Positions 1 to 11,174 of a stretch of DNA of 64,000 bases are shown here, piece after piece. Location: assembly GCA_963556145.1 (NCBI GenBank), contig OY744461.1, positions 9,186,891 to 9,250,890 of the forward strand, written 5' to 3'. This DNA comes from Hygrocybe punicea. Its lineage: Eukaryota > Basidiomycota > Agaricomycetes > Agaricales > Hygrophoraceae. The notes under the pieces were generated by a model that ran no database searches, had not been told where the DNA came from, and was given only the letters and a program-made list of their open reading frames with translations. The position numbers and the translations under genes are program-made. Every line of letters starts with the position of its first letter. Within the stretch, counting starts at the first letter, position 1.

Positions 1-2113
1 ATGATTAAATCCGAACCTTGGACCAAGGTTCAGCCAAAGGCTGTCACAGCCTTTGGGTCTAGTCTAGACAATTGTAAAAAGAAGGGCTCGAACCTGCAAC
101 CTCCTAAGCAGATTGAAAAATTATCAAACCAATACATAATTCCACCAAGCCATTGCACCTTGACATATTTGGGCAACTGCATCAATTTATCTGACCATGG
201 GCTTCTAATTTGAAGCCACTAACCGAAACCTTATAATGTAATATAAGTCATGGCTTCAAATCTGACACGGCTTACTAGAAACTGATGGACTTAGTGAAAT
301 TTTTACTAGGGCCAAACCCTGTGACAGCATTGGGCTCCCAAGGTTGGCTCAAGGTTTGGCTGACCAACATCATTTCAATGATTTCAGAAATCCCTGCCCC
401 ATCGCTGACACATTGTTGAATCAACCCTGACTCTCATGCTCTCACACCCTTTTTTGACCAATGCTGTCACAGTACTGACTAATTTTGACAGTGTAGATGT
501 CCCTCCTGGCTTCTTCCTTCCCATCTCTCCCCCTTCTTTCTCTTTGCTTCATCAGGGAAAACCCCCTTCGCTAATTATGTGAAATTAGCAGAAATTAGTA
601 GTTCCAAGTCCTAAAATTATTTAGGCTCAGTCTTTCAGGTCCAGCCCAGCCAACTTTTTCATCCAGAATCTATCATTGTGGCAACAGCTGATATTTGTCC
701 AGCTTGGTCTGGCACTGCCATCTGAGATCCAACTTGAAGTTCAACCATTCTCTTTGAAGAGACTCCATGGTGACCATCGATGAGCTTTACAAGGTGGGCC
801 ATTTGTAATTCTCCACATGCTTCATCATCCAGGAGGTAGCTGACTTTCTTGTCCTGTCTTAGCAACAAATTTGGCCTCAGCAACTACAAGTCGTTCGAGG
901 TAGCCAAAATTGTGATGCTCTTCAAGGCTAATGGCTGGGTCAACCCAACAGTGTATGAGGGTGTCTGTAATCCTGTTGACCAGACTATCAAAACCGAGTG
1001 CATACTTTCATCATGTGCACACTGTTGTTTTTATCATTTTCTTGTGGGCTATCTCCTGTCTGATGGAGCACCCAACAGTGTCGAAGCAGGCAGCATTTCT
1101 GATAAAAACCTTTGGCATCTACTTCAACAAATGGCAGGTATGATGGGTCCTGTGCATGAGTTGTGTGAATGTTGTTGTGCATGCCCTCTTCCTTATGTTC
1201 CTCCTTGCATGTGGGCTGACTTGTTTTGGTTTACTCACAGACGAAGCATGGATGGAACCTGAACCTGGTGGTACTCAATCTGCACAGCTACATCGACTTA
1301 ATTACATCTTTGCTGAAGTAACTGTGTATAGCCACAGCCATTATGGCCCGACATCCATATGGCTACCCACTGCTCTCTTCACCTCCTTGCTCATGTAGTT
1401 ATAACCCACCCTTCATTTGAGAGTTGGCTTTGCTTGGTCAGTAGTGCTTGTTAAATGTTTCCTTATAGCATCCTATTTGTCTTTGTTAGCCTGTAAATCT
1501 ATTGCTTCATAAAACAAATTGTATGAACTGTCAAACAAGGTGACTGCATGCAGCACTGTTACCATCTTGAATTGCTGGTGCTTGAGTGGGACAGTCACAA
1601 GTGACATCTGGACTTCAATGATGTCTCCTACATGGATGGTCTGAGGCTCACTTCTTCGAACAGTCACTTGTACCTTGCTTGGTTTGCCAACACTTACCAC
1701 CTACTACCGTATGTGTAATAATGGACAATGTTTTCCTCACCATGGACATAGTTTGGTTTTGACATTTCTTCCAGTATTCCATGGGGGTCCACTGCATTGG
1801 TGAATGGTATGTGTATCATCTCTGGCACATCTTGCTTTGGTGTAAAATACCAATTTGAAATGTTGAGAGCTTCATGCCCAGCATATGTTGCCACTCTCCA
1901 TTCCTCTAGTTTTCCAACAGGAAACTGTCAATAAAAAAGTGAGTATATCTCCTTTGCTGCATTTGCTGCATCTGTGAAAGCTGGCATCCCTGTGCTGGTA
2001 ATGGAAATACCCTGTCTGATGAATTTATATCATGCTGGTGTGACCCTAATACAGTGATCAGATGGTTTGCTTCAGCTCATATTTCATGTCCAGTCATGAG
2101 GGCTTGTCCAGAA
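1..2113. other. Degenerate repeat DNA without an intact gene
   Basis: I find no intact gene here. The only reading with protein-like character is on the minus strand at 1473-1894 (listed separately), with a weaker open stretch at 659-883 that I cannot assign. Phrases around 1-60 and 300-400 resemble the ggttcag-rich ends of the hAT-like elements elsewhere in the window, but I see no matching inverted end or target duplication. Confidence 0.4.
1473..1894 (-). pseudogene. Fragment of a multicopy fungal hypothetical protein
   Basis: Two adjoining minus-strand frames (1894-1694 and 1700-1473) read like parts of one protein, with phrases such as YVHGEENIVHYY followed by HVGDIIEVQMSLVTVP and a hydrophobic run ending VTLFD. 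From memory this resembles a conserved stretch seen in repetitive Agaricomycete hypothetical proteins, but I cannot name the family or give a function. The two pieces need a frame change or short intron near 1697. There is no start context and no downstream continuation, so I regard it as a relic, possibly of transposon cargo. Confidence 0.35.
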
Positions 2114-2571
2114 CTAAGGTTGACCAAGGGTTGACATATGTGATAGGGTAAGATTTTCCAAGGGTTTTGAAGGGTTTGTTCTTGAATCATTATCTATTGT
2201 ACATAGTGATAGAAACTTGGGGTCAATTTCAAAGAGTTACATATGCTCTAGTTTCTCTCCAAAATTTAGGTCAGATTTCTTCAGTAGTTATTGTGCAATT
2301 CCATTTTCAAAAAGGAGTGTTTTTCAAAACCCCTCAGGGGTCCGGGTTTTTCAACCCCTCAGGGTTTTTTAAAAACACTCCTTTTTGAAAATGGAATTGC
2401 ACCATAACTACTGAAGAAATCTGACATAAATTTTGGAGAGAAACCAGAGCATATATAACTCTTTGAAAGTCCCACCAAGTTCCTATCACTATGTGCAATA
2501 GATAATGATTCAAGAACAAACCCTTGGAAAATCTTACCCTATCACATATGTCAACCCTTGGTCAACCTTAG
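2114..2571. repeat. Foldback (inverted-repeat) element, 458 bp
   Basis: The left arm begins ctaaggttgaccaaggg and the right arm ends with its reverse complement, cccttggtcaaccttag. The arms are about 220 bp each and meet around a short centre near 2335-2350 holding two cctcagggg/cctcaggg motifs. Open frames inside it on opposite strands are mirror images of each other, as a palindrome predicts. It has no coding capacity, so it is best read as a foldback MITE or an inverted duplication. No clear target duplication was seen. Confidence 0.85.
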
Positions 2572-3207
2572 CAATGACACGGGTATACCTGCGGGTGTCC
2601 TGAGGCTGACCCAGACCCGCTCCAACCCATACCCGCTCCAACCCATACCCGCTCCAACCCATACCTGTCTACCCATGGGTCTTTTTTCAGCAGGTAGATG
2701 GTGGGTAGCGGTGGGTCAGGTATGGGTATTGACCCATGCAGGAAACCCAGCGGGTTCCAGCCCACATCTACCTTGCGTTGCTGACACACATGTCAATTGA
2801 CGTGGCACTGTGCAAATGCGAGGAGTGGGGGGGCTGGGAACCAGGCGATGGGCGGTTCTTGTGTGTGAGAGTCTCTTGCCCATCGTATCTGTCTCCTTGT
2901 TCCTGCACCATCTCCCATTCTCTCCTTCCTCTCATCCTCCTTTGTCATCTCAAACCTTGCATACGTGTCAGCCTGCATTTCGATGCCATTGAGCCTTGGC
3001 GTTCGCAGTTGTGGCATCTGGACAGTGGCATCTTGATTCTGGGCTGATGTGGGCGTGTGTGGGCATGTAATTGGGGGGAACGGGGTCTGGGGCGCGTTCT
3101 GTCGCACGGGCATGGGCTTTGGGGCCTGTGTGGGCGTCAAATGGTCGGGTGTTGTGGGACCGCAGTCTGGGACATGTTTGAACGTGTTTTCTTGCAAGGG
3201 CATAGGG
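2572..3207. mobile_element. Degenerate hAT-like non-autonomous copy, left part
   Basis: From about 2569 the sequence reads TAGCAATGACACGGGTA, close to the end TAGGGATGACCACGGGTT of the element at 43151-43988. The two share further landmarks in the same order: acctgtct, acccatgg, and a 19-bp match acatgtcaattgacgtggc at 2788-2806 and 43354-43372. A 16-bp unit (acccgctccaacccat) is repeated three times at 2615-2662. I found no right end, and the region is interrupted by the element at 3208. No gene is seen. Confidence 0.5.
2615..2662. repeat. Tandem repeat, 3 x 16 bp
   Basis: Three exact copies of acccgctccaacccat lie head to tail, followed by a diverged partial copy. Confidence 0.9.
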
Positions 3208-4376
3208 TAGTGTTGCCGAAGTTCAGTTCGGTCCGGTTCCGACCCTTTTTGGTGGAACCGTGAACTGAACTTCGGGTCCGGTTTGGCGCATGGCCAAACC
3301 TGGACCCAGACGGCGTCGAACCGTCTCACCGCGTTCGGTCTGGGTTCAGACGCGGTCTGAACCCCAAACCGAGGTGGGCTCACCCCATGAGCTCTATTCT
3401 CCTCGCGAATGGCAGGCACGTATCAATCGATACGGCGCTGCACTTCGCGAGGTAGTTGGGCTGTGGGGGAGCCGTCCGGCACTGCTGCTGCTGCTGCTGC
3501 TGCCGTTGCCGTTGCCACTGTCGCTGTTGCTGCCGCTACCGGCGCTGCTGCCGTTGCTGCTGCAACTGCTGCTGCTGCTGCTGCTGCGCCGTTGCTGTTG
3601 TTGCTGCTGATGCTGCCGGCATTGGATGAGCCGCCGTGGAGATGGGAGCGTACACCCACGCTCCTGTTATCCTTCTTGGTGCCGAATACCTCGCGAACAC
3701 CTCGCGAACGACGTCCACGTGTCAGTTGACGCATCAGCTCATGTTCGCGAGGTTCCTTGGCGTTGGATGGCTTGATGCAGCACCTGCTGCTGCTGCTGTT
3801 GCCGCCGTTGCTGCTGGCCATTGCCGTCATCATTGTTGCCATCGTCGTTGTTGACGTTGTCGTTGCCGTTGCCGTTGCTGGTGGTGGTGGTGGTGGTGGT
3901 GGTGGTGGTGGTGGTGTAACGGCTGTCCCGCGTCCGTTGGCGTTGGCGTTGGGATCCATGTTGTGCCGTGGTGGTGTGCTCGCGATGTGGTCGCGGTCAA
4001 GTTGCCTGTGGCAGATAATATTAGTAAAGTTAAGAGTATTTACGAGACTTACCTGTATTCACAAATGCGACATTGTGTCGCGTTCATTGGCCTTGCGTTG
4101 TTGCGTGAAGAAACCTGTAATGGTCACATGATATCATTTAACGCGAAAAAGTAAGTAAAGAAATCTGAAAAACAAATGAAATAAATACCTTAAAAATATC
4201 CGCGTTCGTGGTTTGGACGCAGTTTGGAGCCGTTCAGGAAATCCGGCCAGCCTCGAAACCCTGAACCGAACCCGCGGTCCGGTTCAGCATTTGGCTGAAC
4301 TTAGACTGAACCCCGGGTTCGGTTCGGGGTTTGAACCGGGTTCGGCTAGGTTCGGAACCGAACTACGGCAACACTA
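3208..4376. mobile_element. Non-autonomous hAT-like element 1, trinucleotide-rich core
   Basis: The ends are inverted: TAGTGTTGCCGAAGTTC on the left and the complement of TAGTGTTGCCGTAGTTC on the right, both followed by ggttccga-type sequence. Flanking 8-bp duplications are gcataggg (3200-3207) and gcgtaggg (4377-4384), one mismatch. TAG starts and 8-bp duplications are typical of hAT elements. The 1.17-kb interior has no transposase. It is dominated by CTG/GCC runs (about 3480-3610) and a GGT run (3880-3916). The apparent poly-Ala/Pro frames on both strands are products of these repeats rather than genes. Confidence 0.8.
3880..3916. repeat. GGT microsatellite
   Basis: About twelve uninterrupted ggt triplets lie inside hAT-like element 1. 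Confidence 0.95.
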
Positions 4377-4564
4377 GCGTAGGGTTTGGGGCTGGGGTGG
4401 GACTTGAGACGCATCCAGACACATTTTGCAGTGGGGATGGTGTGTTTGGGCTAACGCAGGCGCGTGATGCATCTCCCGTTGGGTTTTGGGCACGGGGGTT
4501 CGCGTTTGGGCACTATTTGACGACGGGGTGCTGTGCAACATGTTGGGACATGGTTTCGCTGCTA
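4377..4564. other. GC-rich flank between hAT-like element 1 and the LTR
   Basis: This is the continuation of the GC-rich sequence that lies left of 3208. It holds the right target duplication of hAT-like element 1 and no recognisable gene. Confidence 0.5.
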
Positions 4565-5780
4565 TGTGAATGTTTGTTTCACCAAGAATTACCGGAGTTG
4601 ACTTTGTTCAGGTATCTTCTTGTTGTTTGTGGGTTTCTAATATCTAAATAATCTATCAGGAAGGGGTTTGTAGGTATATGTACTGTATGAATCAATAGAA
4701 TGTAATAGTGAGGTCTCTTCAATTAAGAATTGAGACTTTGAGTGGGTATGAATAGCAATTGGGTGTGTGATGTACTGAAAATACTAATATTCACTACTGG
4801 AATATAAAAATATGAACTAATGAATACTGATAACAATATTCACCAGTTGAATATGGACAGTTTTGGCTACAGGGCCTATTCAATCAAGAGTATCTCTGGG
4901 TATTATAATATCTGACTTAAATCCGAAGCTTCAAACGCACATTTGCTACTAGTTCAGGGTTATCTTTAATACCTTTTGAATACTCTGTTTTGTTTAGGAT
5001 GAAACCTTAACCTTAGAAGTGTATCTAGCTGACTAATGCTGACTAATGAATTGATTGGACTGAGTGAACTTGGGTGAATTCTCCTTGATGACAAGGGGAA
5101 CTCAGAGAATGATAGAATAAGAGTGAACTAGACTGGATTGCAAGCACTAGCTACTACAATGAGTAACTACTAGTACTAAGAGAATGAGGGATCACACTGT
5201 GTGAACCCAACTGAGAGTGACTACTGAGTGGTGAGGGGGGAAATCCTACTGACTACTGGAATTTGGGGGCCCTATTTATACTGTTGGAGAACAATGGGGG
5301 ACTGAGAACAATGGGAAAGTGAGAACAATAGGACTGAGTCATGAGAACAATGGATGGCATCAAAGAGGCTGTGAACAATCAGCTCTATCTCCATTTGGAC
5401 TGTTTAGAACAAAGGACTGCTCAGAACAATAGACCATTGTTTTTATGTAAGCAGAATATCACAATCTCTCTGATGCATCCTATCTTATCATTATCTTATC
5501 ATCCTCTTGTTCACATCTTATCTAATCATCTCCCATTATCTAGCTGAGCCGCTTTTGATCAATACAAGTAAACAAGATTTGTAATCAATCCATTACTGCT
5601 AATACAGGTAAGAATGCTAGTTGGGCTTGTCTCCCTGCACGCGTAATACAGAGAAATATATAATAAATACTAATGAGTGGGGGATGTGCCTCTATGTACC
5701 ATACATAAATGGCTAGGTCTGGGCACTACTAGTGAAGCCATAATAAATGATATAAAGGTAAGCATATATGCTATTTGTGT

Positions 5781-5788
5781 CTGTTCAC
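5781..5788. repeat. Target-site duplication of KDZ1, left copy
   Basis: ctgttcac here and at 15965-15972 flank KDZ1. The uninterrupted LTR copy near 24880-24890 contains this octamer once, which confirms the empty site. Confidence 0.95.
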
Positions 5789-6810
5789 CACTTCAGGCGA
5801 CCACCTAGCCCCAACTAATTAGATGTAACACAACTCTATAGGTGTTCCATCTAAGTGTTCATATAAACATGGTACTCCCAAGGACAATTTATTGCCCCAG
5901 GGACATTCTGACTGTAGGAAGGCGTAGGGATATATTTTGATCCATCGGGACAATCTCCAAAGAAGCCCAAGGCCTGAATAGTTATCCCAAGGGATGATTT
6001 TGACAAAGGACCATGGCCTGAAAATATGATCCCATGGGATATATTACAATACCATCAGGGAGAATATATATTTTTCTAGGATATATTATAGAAATATCTC
6101 AAGCAGGTCTACTATAGCCAGAGATAGTGTTGTCTCAGCTCAAGCTGATGTTTTTTGATTAAAAGGCCTAGGAACTGTAATAGTATCCCAGGGGATATTC
6201 TGGTGGTTGTAGAAACAGCCCATGGGACACATAAAATATCCTTTGGGATATTAATTTTATCCCAGAAAGCAACCCATGGGACACAAAGAATGTCCCTTGG
6301 GATACTTATCTTACCTGAGAAAAGCCCATGGGACACATAGAATCTCCCATGGGATACTTATGTTGTCTTAGAAAACAGTCCATGGGACACATAGAATATC
6401 CATTGGGATACTTTTGCTGTTACAGAAACAGCCCATGGGACATGAAAAATATCCCTTGGGATATTTACCTTACCCGAGAAAAGCCCATGGAACACATAGA
6501 ATATCCCATGGGCTAATTATCCTGTCTTAGAAAACAGCCCATGGGACACGTAGAATATCCCTTGGGATACTTTTGTTATTACAGAAACAGCCCATGGGAA
6601 ATGAAAAATATCCCTTGGGATATTTACCTTACCCAAGAAAAAGCCCATGGGACACATTAAAGCAACCCGTGGGACACAAAGAATGTCCCTTGGGATATTT
6701 ACATCACCCAAGAAAAAGCCCATGGGATACCTATCTCATCTTAGAAAACAGCCCATGGGACAAATAAAATATCCCTTGGGATATTCTTATAGGTCTTCGG
6801 AACAAAGAAT
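5789..6810. repeat. KDZ1 left terminal inverted repeat
   Basis: This pairs with 14850-15964. The outer 390 bp or so is unique sequence. The inner part (about 6185-6790) is an array of imperfect units of roughly 55-60 bp built around the palindromic decamers tcccatggga and tcccaaggga, each followed by a short spacer. Confidence 0.85.
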
Positions 6811-6912
6811 CACTGTATCATAAAGGCCCACTACAACATGCAAACTGGTATACGAAGAGGGGCTAAGCAAAGGACACATGGTATGTACCAACCTGAAACC
6901 AATTCTGCAAGT

Positions 6913-9900
6913 TTACTCATCTTCCGAGCCATCCAGAGTTTCATCCACCAAGTCATCCGGAGTTTCATCCACCAAGTCGACATCATATTCACGTTGGTGG
7001 CGGGAGGGACCTGCCTCAGGTGTCTTCGGCATCCTGTTGTAATCATGGGCATGTGTGTGATTTTGGTAGGCCTTAGACTTCTTGTGCATGGCAAGCTTGG
7101 GGATTTGCATCATATGAGCCCCGTCAGAGTACTGGTATTGAGAATAATCATCCTCGTAGCAAGCGCGCTTCCTTACATGCAATGGGGGGCTTGCCACTTC
7201 ATGATCAACCTGTTGATAAAAATATTCGTCCGGATGATATCTCCTATATTCATCGGCATCCAAAGGCCTACCCATCGGTCGTGGCATAGTGGAGCGAGAC
7301 ACCATCGGGGCAGCTCCATAAGAAGCAGCATAATGCTGCTTCTCGCGTGGCATGATAGCTTCGTCATCCATAAAACGGCGCTTGTCTCTCCTGGCATCCT
7401 TTATGATAGGTCCGTCATCTTCTGGATAAGGCCGAACTTTGGGTTGCCGTTGCAACACAGGCGGATGCCGGGCAGCTTTGTTCTTGTGCAGATTATGAGG
7501 GGGGCCTTCATCTGACTCCCACTCAACCCCAACATCTGAATCGACAGCTCCAAGCTGCATCAACTCATTGTTCATGGAATCGACATCGCGGTCACGGAGG
7601 GTGGGTCGAACGTCATGGGGCCGCACAGCAGGTTGCCACACTCTCTCTGCTGTATTCTTGGATGCAAGGTTATCGTGCGAGGCAGCAGCTTTCTTTTTAG
7701 AAATGCGTGAGCGGTTTTTTGCCGCATACATCTTCTCAATGTGGGCGATCCATTCTGGACAGTCCTTGAGGATTCGGAGAGAGGCACCGGAGCTTGATAC
7801 GACTAAAGGAATGTGCCCCTTGAGCGGGTCGTCATCAGGGCGAGCAATATCCTCTACAGGTGGGGTCTTAGGCAACATTTCATGAAAGTTTGATATACAC
7901 ACCATCACTCCATGACACGATGTGCGGATAAGGATTGTCATTATTGTCGTTCCTCACATTCTCGATGTAGCCCCCTACCAGCCGGCTAAGGGCACTGGTG
8001 GCTAGATTCTTCAAGTTGAAACCTGGCCCGGGGGATATGATATCATCTGGCCAATCTAGAATACATAGGTGGTGCTGCCAGGCATTCTTCATCCATTTTC
8101 CGTAGTGCATTTTCTTCCTGAGCACGTCCTCAACCTCCTCGGCTGTACAAATGTTAGCAGAATACACTGGACAAGGCTAGGAATACATACCGGCGCCGTT
8201 CTGCATCATGGATGTGAACACACGGCGATCACGATCACGATTGTTTTCACGGCCTCGGCACTCTACATCAAGGGTCCCAACTGGAAGGTTTAATCCCTTC
8301 TTGCGGTACTCAATAGACCTGCCATGCCGTCAGTCAAAGAAACATTTTTGGGTGAAATAAACACACTTGAGGGTTGTGGTTATCTTATCCATGATTTCAC
8401 GAACGTCCAGGTTGTGGGCTTCAATCAACTGGAACACTGCGTCAGAGCCTCCAAAAAAGGCTGAGGTTTGTCGGGCTGCAGCATCCATTCCTGTGTAAAT
8501 GATCGCGCCGATGACTTCAATTTATTCCAGATTATGATATGATGCAGCCTGCAGGAATGATGAAATCGCCGTAGAAGTGCTCTGTCTTGGTACTCACCAA
8601 ACTCGTAAACTGGTCCTTTGCAGCCTGCATCGTTGCGACGATGGACTTAAGAGTGTGTGCACCACCAATCTCACCATCGTCCAGGGCATCCGTGAACTCT
8701 AGGATTGGCTTCAAGACTTCCGCGCGCTTGACAGGGTCCTCCACCGATAATACCATCTCGCGATAGGCCTGGTTCATGACTTTACCATACTCTGTGTAGG
8801 TGACTGCTCAGGGGATTAGTGGCAAGCGCAGCGCAAGTAAATTTTTTGACTCACGGCTACCTTTAGGGTTATGGTGCGCATACCATTTTTTGAACATGTT
8901 GAATGGGTTCTTGGAGCGGGACGTGCGGACTCCTAAGCCGGCGGCGAGCATGACATCCCGTGTGCTTTTCTTGTATTTGCGGGCAATTCTCTCAGCCTCT
9001 TGGGTCACTTTGAGAGCGAACTCCTGTGCTTCTGCTCGTGCCGCCTTGGAAAGCGGCCCTGGAGTTTTGATCCAACGGCCATCACCCTCATTAGCATCCT
9101 CCTCATCACCATCACCAGCCCTCTCTTCGTTGCCACGATTAGCATCATCATCGCTGGTGCGAGCGCGCTGCTTGGTCGCCTTGGAATGGTGCTTTCGGGC
9201 TTCAGCGCCATCGACAGTCTCCTCGTCATCAGTGTCAGCATTCTTGTGAATGCGGATGCCCTTCTTGGCCGCCTTGGGACGACGCTTGCGTGGTGGAGAA
9301 TCGTCATGCTCCGAAGCAGCCTCCCCTGACAGTTCACGGTCCACGCGTGCATCCTCCGATTCCATATCACTGGCTTCGTGACCGCGTTCTGCCTTCTTGC
9401 GACGCGCGGCTTGCTTCGCTTGCATTGCTTGGCCATAGTCGCTGCCAGAGGTCCCAGATTCGTCATCATCTAGCATGGCTTCTGAAATGACATCAGTTGG
9501 GACTTCATCATGTTAGTGACAATGAACAAACCGGGCGCTTCTTGAACTCCCCCCTGTGGCAAAATTTCAGGGGCCGGGGTCCCTCCAGCACTGCTCGGTT
9601 CTTGTGGTGTGGGGACATCTTTGTCAGCAGTCTGAAAAAAATGCGGCGAGAGAACAAGTGAGCGAAAGTCGGGGACAAAGGCCAAGGAAAACTCACTGGC
9701 TGCAGCTGGCCTACAGCTGGTTGATCAGGCCCGTTGCCTCCGTCGTCGCGCGCACCGTCAATGGTGTTGTCTTCATCATCGCGCGCACCGTCAACGGCCA
9801 TCTCTGCCATACTATTCACAAGGTTAGTGTTTTGCTCCTTGTCCCCCTCGCATTTGTCCTCTTCCTCAGCTCATCCTTCATTATTGTGAACACCCCGTTT

Positions 9901-10865
9901 GGGGCGAGGATGCTTGGCTTTCCCCTTCAACGCGCCATTCGCAGCGCCCGGGGGTTCCCCCTCATGTACCGCCAGCTCATTCACCTCGTCTAACGCATTA
10001 GACGCGTTAGATGCTCCGCCAGTTTGTCCTACATTGCTGCGAGTGCGCGATTTGGAGTGAGGACGCTTGGATTTTCCCATCAACGCGCCATTCGACGCGC
10101 TAATCACAGATCTAGGGTCTTCCCCCTCGTTTGCCGCCAACTCCTCTCCCCCTTCTAACTCGTCTACTTCCTCAGCTGGTCCTTTGTCACCACGAACATG
10201 CGGTGTGCGGGGAGGACACTTGGCATTTCCCTTCACTATGTTGGGACGGCCTGAGGGCGCAGCAGTAGCGTGGGACTGGGAAGAATGCAACTGTCGGGGT
10301 GCGTCTGCGACGATGGCGGGCGTGGACATAGACCTGGGGGTCTTAGAGGTGGTGGGTGGTGGGGGCATTGTTGTCCAGAGATTGGCGAGCAGGAGCTGAG
10401 TTTAATTGTATCAGATTAATATCAATAGTTACGCGATTGAAAACAAATTGTACCTCAGATTGGAAAGCCGTGCCAGTCTTGTCACTCCGATAATGGGATA
10501 GCATGTCGTCCAGGGTTGTGAGCACGCTCAATAACTGCTTGATGTGTCTGGACTAGTCAACTTGGGATCGTTCAAGTTTATTAGTAAATTAAATGAACTT
10601 ACGGTGGTTGAGCGGAAGGCCGAGTGCGATGGGTTCCACAGTTCTGAAAGGAATTCCGTCAGTACGATACCGTCTTCTTGAGATGACTTACGTCGAAGAG
10701 GCACTCCAGACCCGCAAAATGATACTGCAGGACATGAAGGAGAAATGCGTCGTTGCCGCAAATCGAGCACACAGAAGAGACTGCGATAAGATAGACTGAG
10801 TGGATCGCGGCGGCAGCAAACCACGGTAGCCAGAAGATGGGGAAGATGAGAGGCCGATAGGTCAT
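6913..10865 (-). CDS. KDZ1 accessory protein, multi-exon, divergent from the transposase
   Basis: Function unknown. The N-terminal exon (about 10865-10692) reads as a hydrophobic block and then a zinc-finger-like C-x2-C...H...H...C segment (CSICGNDAF, then HVLQYHFAGLEC). Later pieces are WNPSHSAFRSTT (about 10643-10603), a low-complexity K/E/D-rich stretch (10368-9508), a basic, acidic and serine-rich exon (9476-8808) ending KNPFNMFKKWYAHHNPKG, an alpha-helical stretch (8777-8532), a motif block near 8520-8390, and a C-terminal exon (7941-6913) rich in P, R, Y and D. The block IYTGMDAAARQTSAFFGG...HNLDVREIMDKI resembles the KDZ2 accessory protein in the same relative place, so I take the two as one family. 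An in-frame TGA at 9871-9873 and phase problems near 10690 and 7935 mean the copy may be inactive or my splicing incomplete. It starts about 300 bp from the transposase and runs the other way, so a shared promoter region is likely. Confidence 0.55.
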
Positions 10866-11174
10866 AACTTGAGAGTTGGGAGAAGTGAGGCGTTTGAAAT
10901 TGTCCCACCATAGTGGGAAACGTCCCAAACTAGAAAGTTTCCCAGGGCCATTTCAATGAATCAACAAGGTCACCACCCTCGGGCTGAGGATGAGGGGCAG
11001 CAAGACATCCCCCATGTCGGCGCAGATGATTTTCTGGCGGTATATATCAAGTGCTGAGCTCCTGGTAAGTCGGATTTGCATTTCTGGCTGGGCAACTTTT
11101 ACTAACTCACGTGGAAATCAGTCTGGCCAGCGACTTGTCACTCTCGTACTTTTCGTCGTTCTCTGGTCAGTCTC

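Noticed and set aside
3290..3959. Overlapping poly-Ala, poly-Pro, poly-Leu and poly-Cys open frames on both strands
   Set aside because: They are translations of CTG/GGT triplet repeats inside a non-autonomous hAT-like element; there is no domain or codon-usage support.
6112..6767. Several open frames of 60-74 codons with repeated PWDT/SMGYL motifs
   Set aside because: They are readings of the KDZ1 subterminal repeat array and recur identically in the opposite terminal repeat.
6913..10865. A TET/JBP dioxygenase as the KDZ1 cargo gene, as known for some fungal KDZ elements
   Set aside because: I find no H-x-D...H iron-binding pattern or dioxygenase core in any of the exons.
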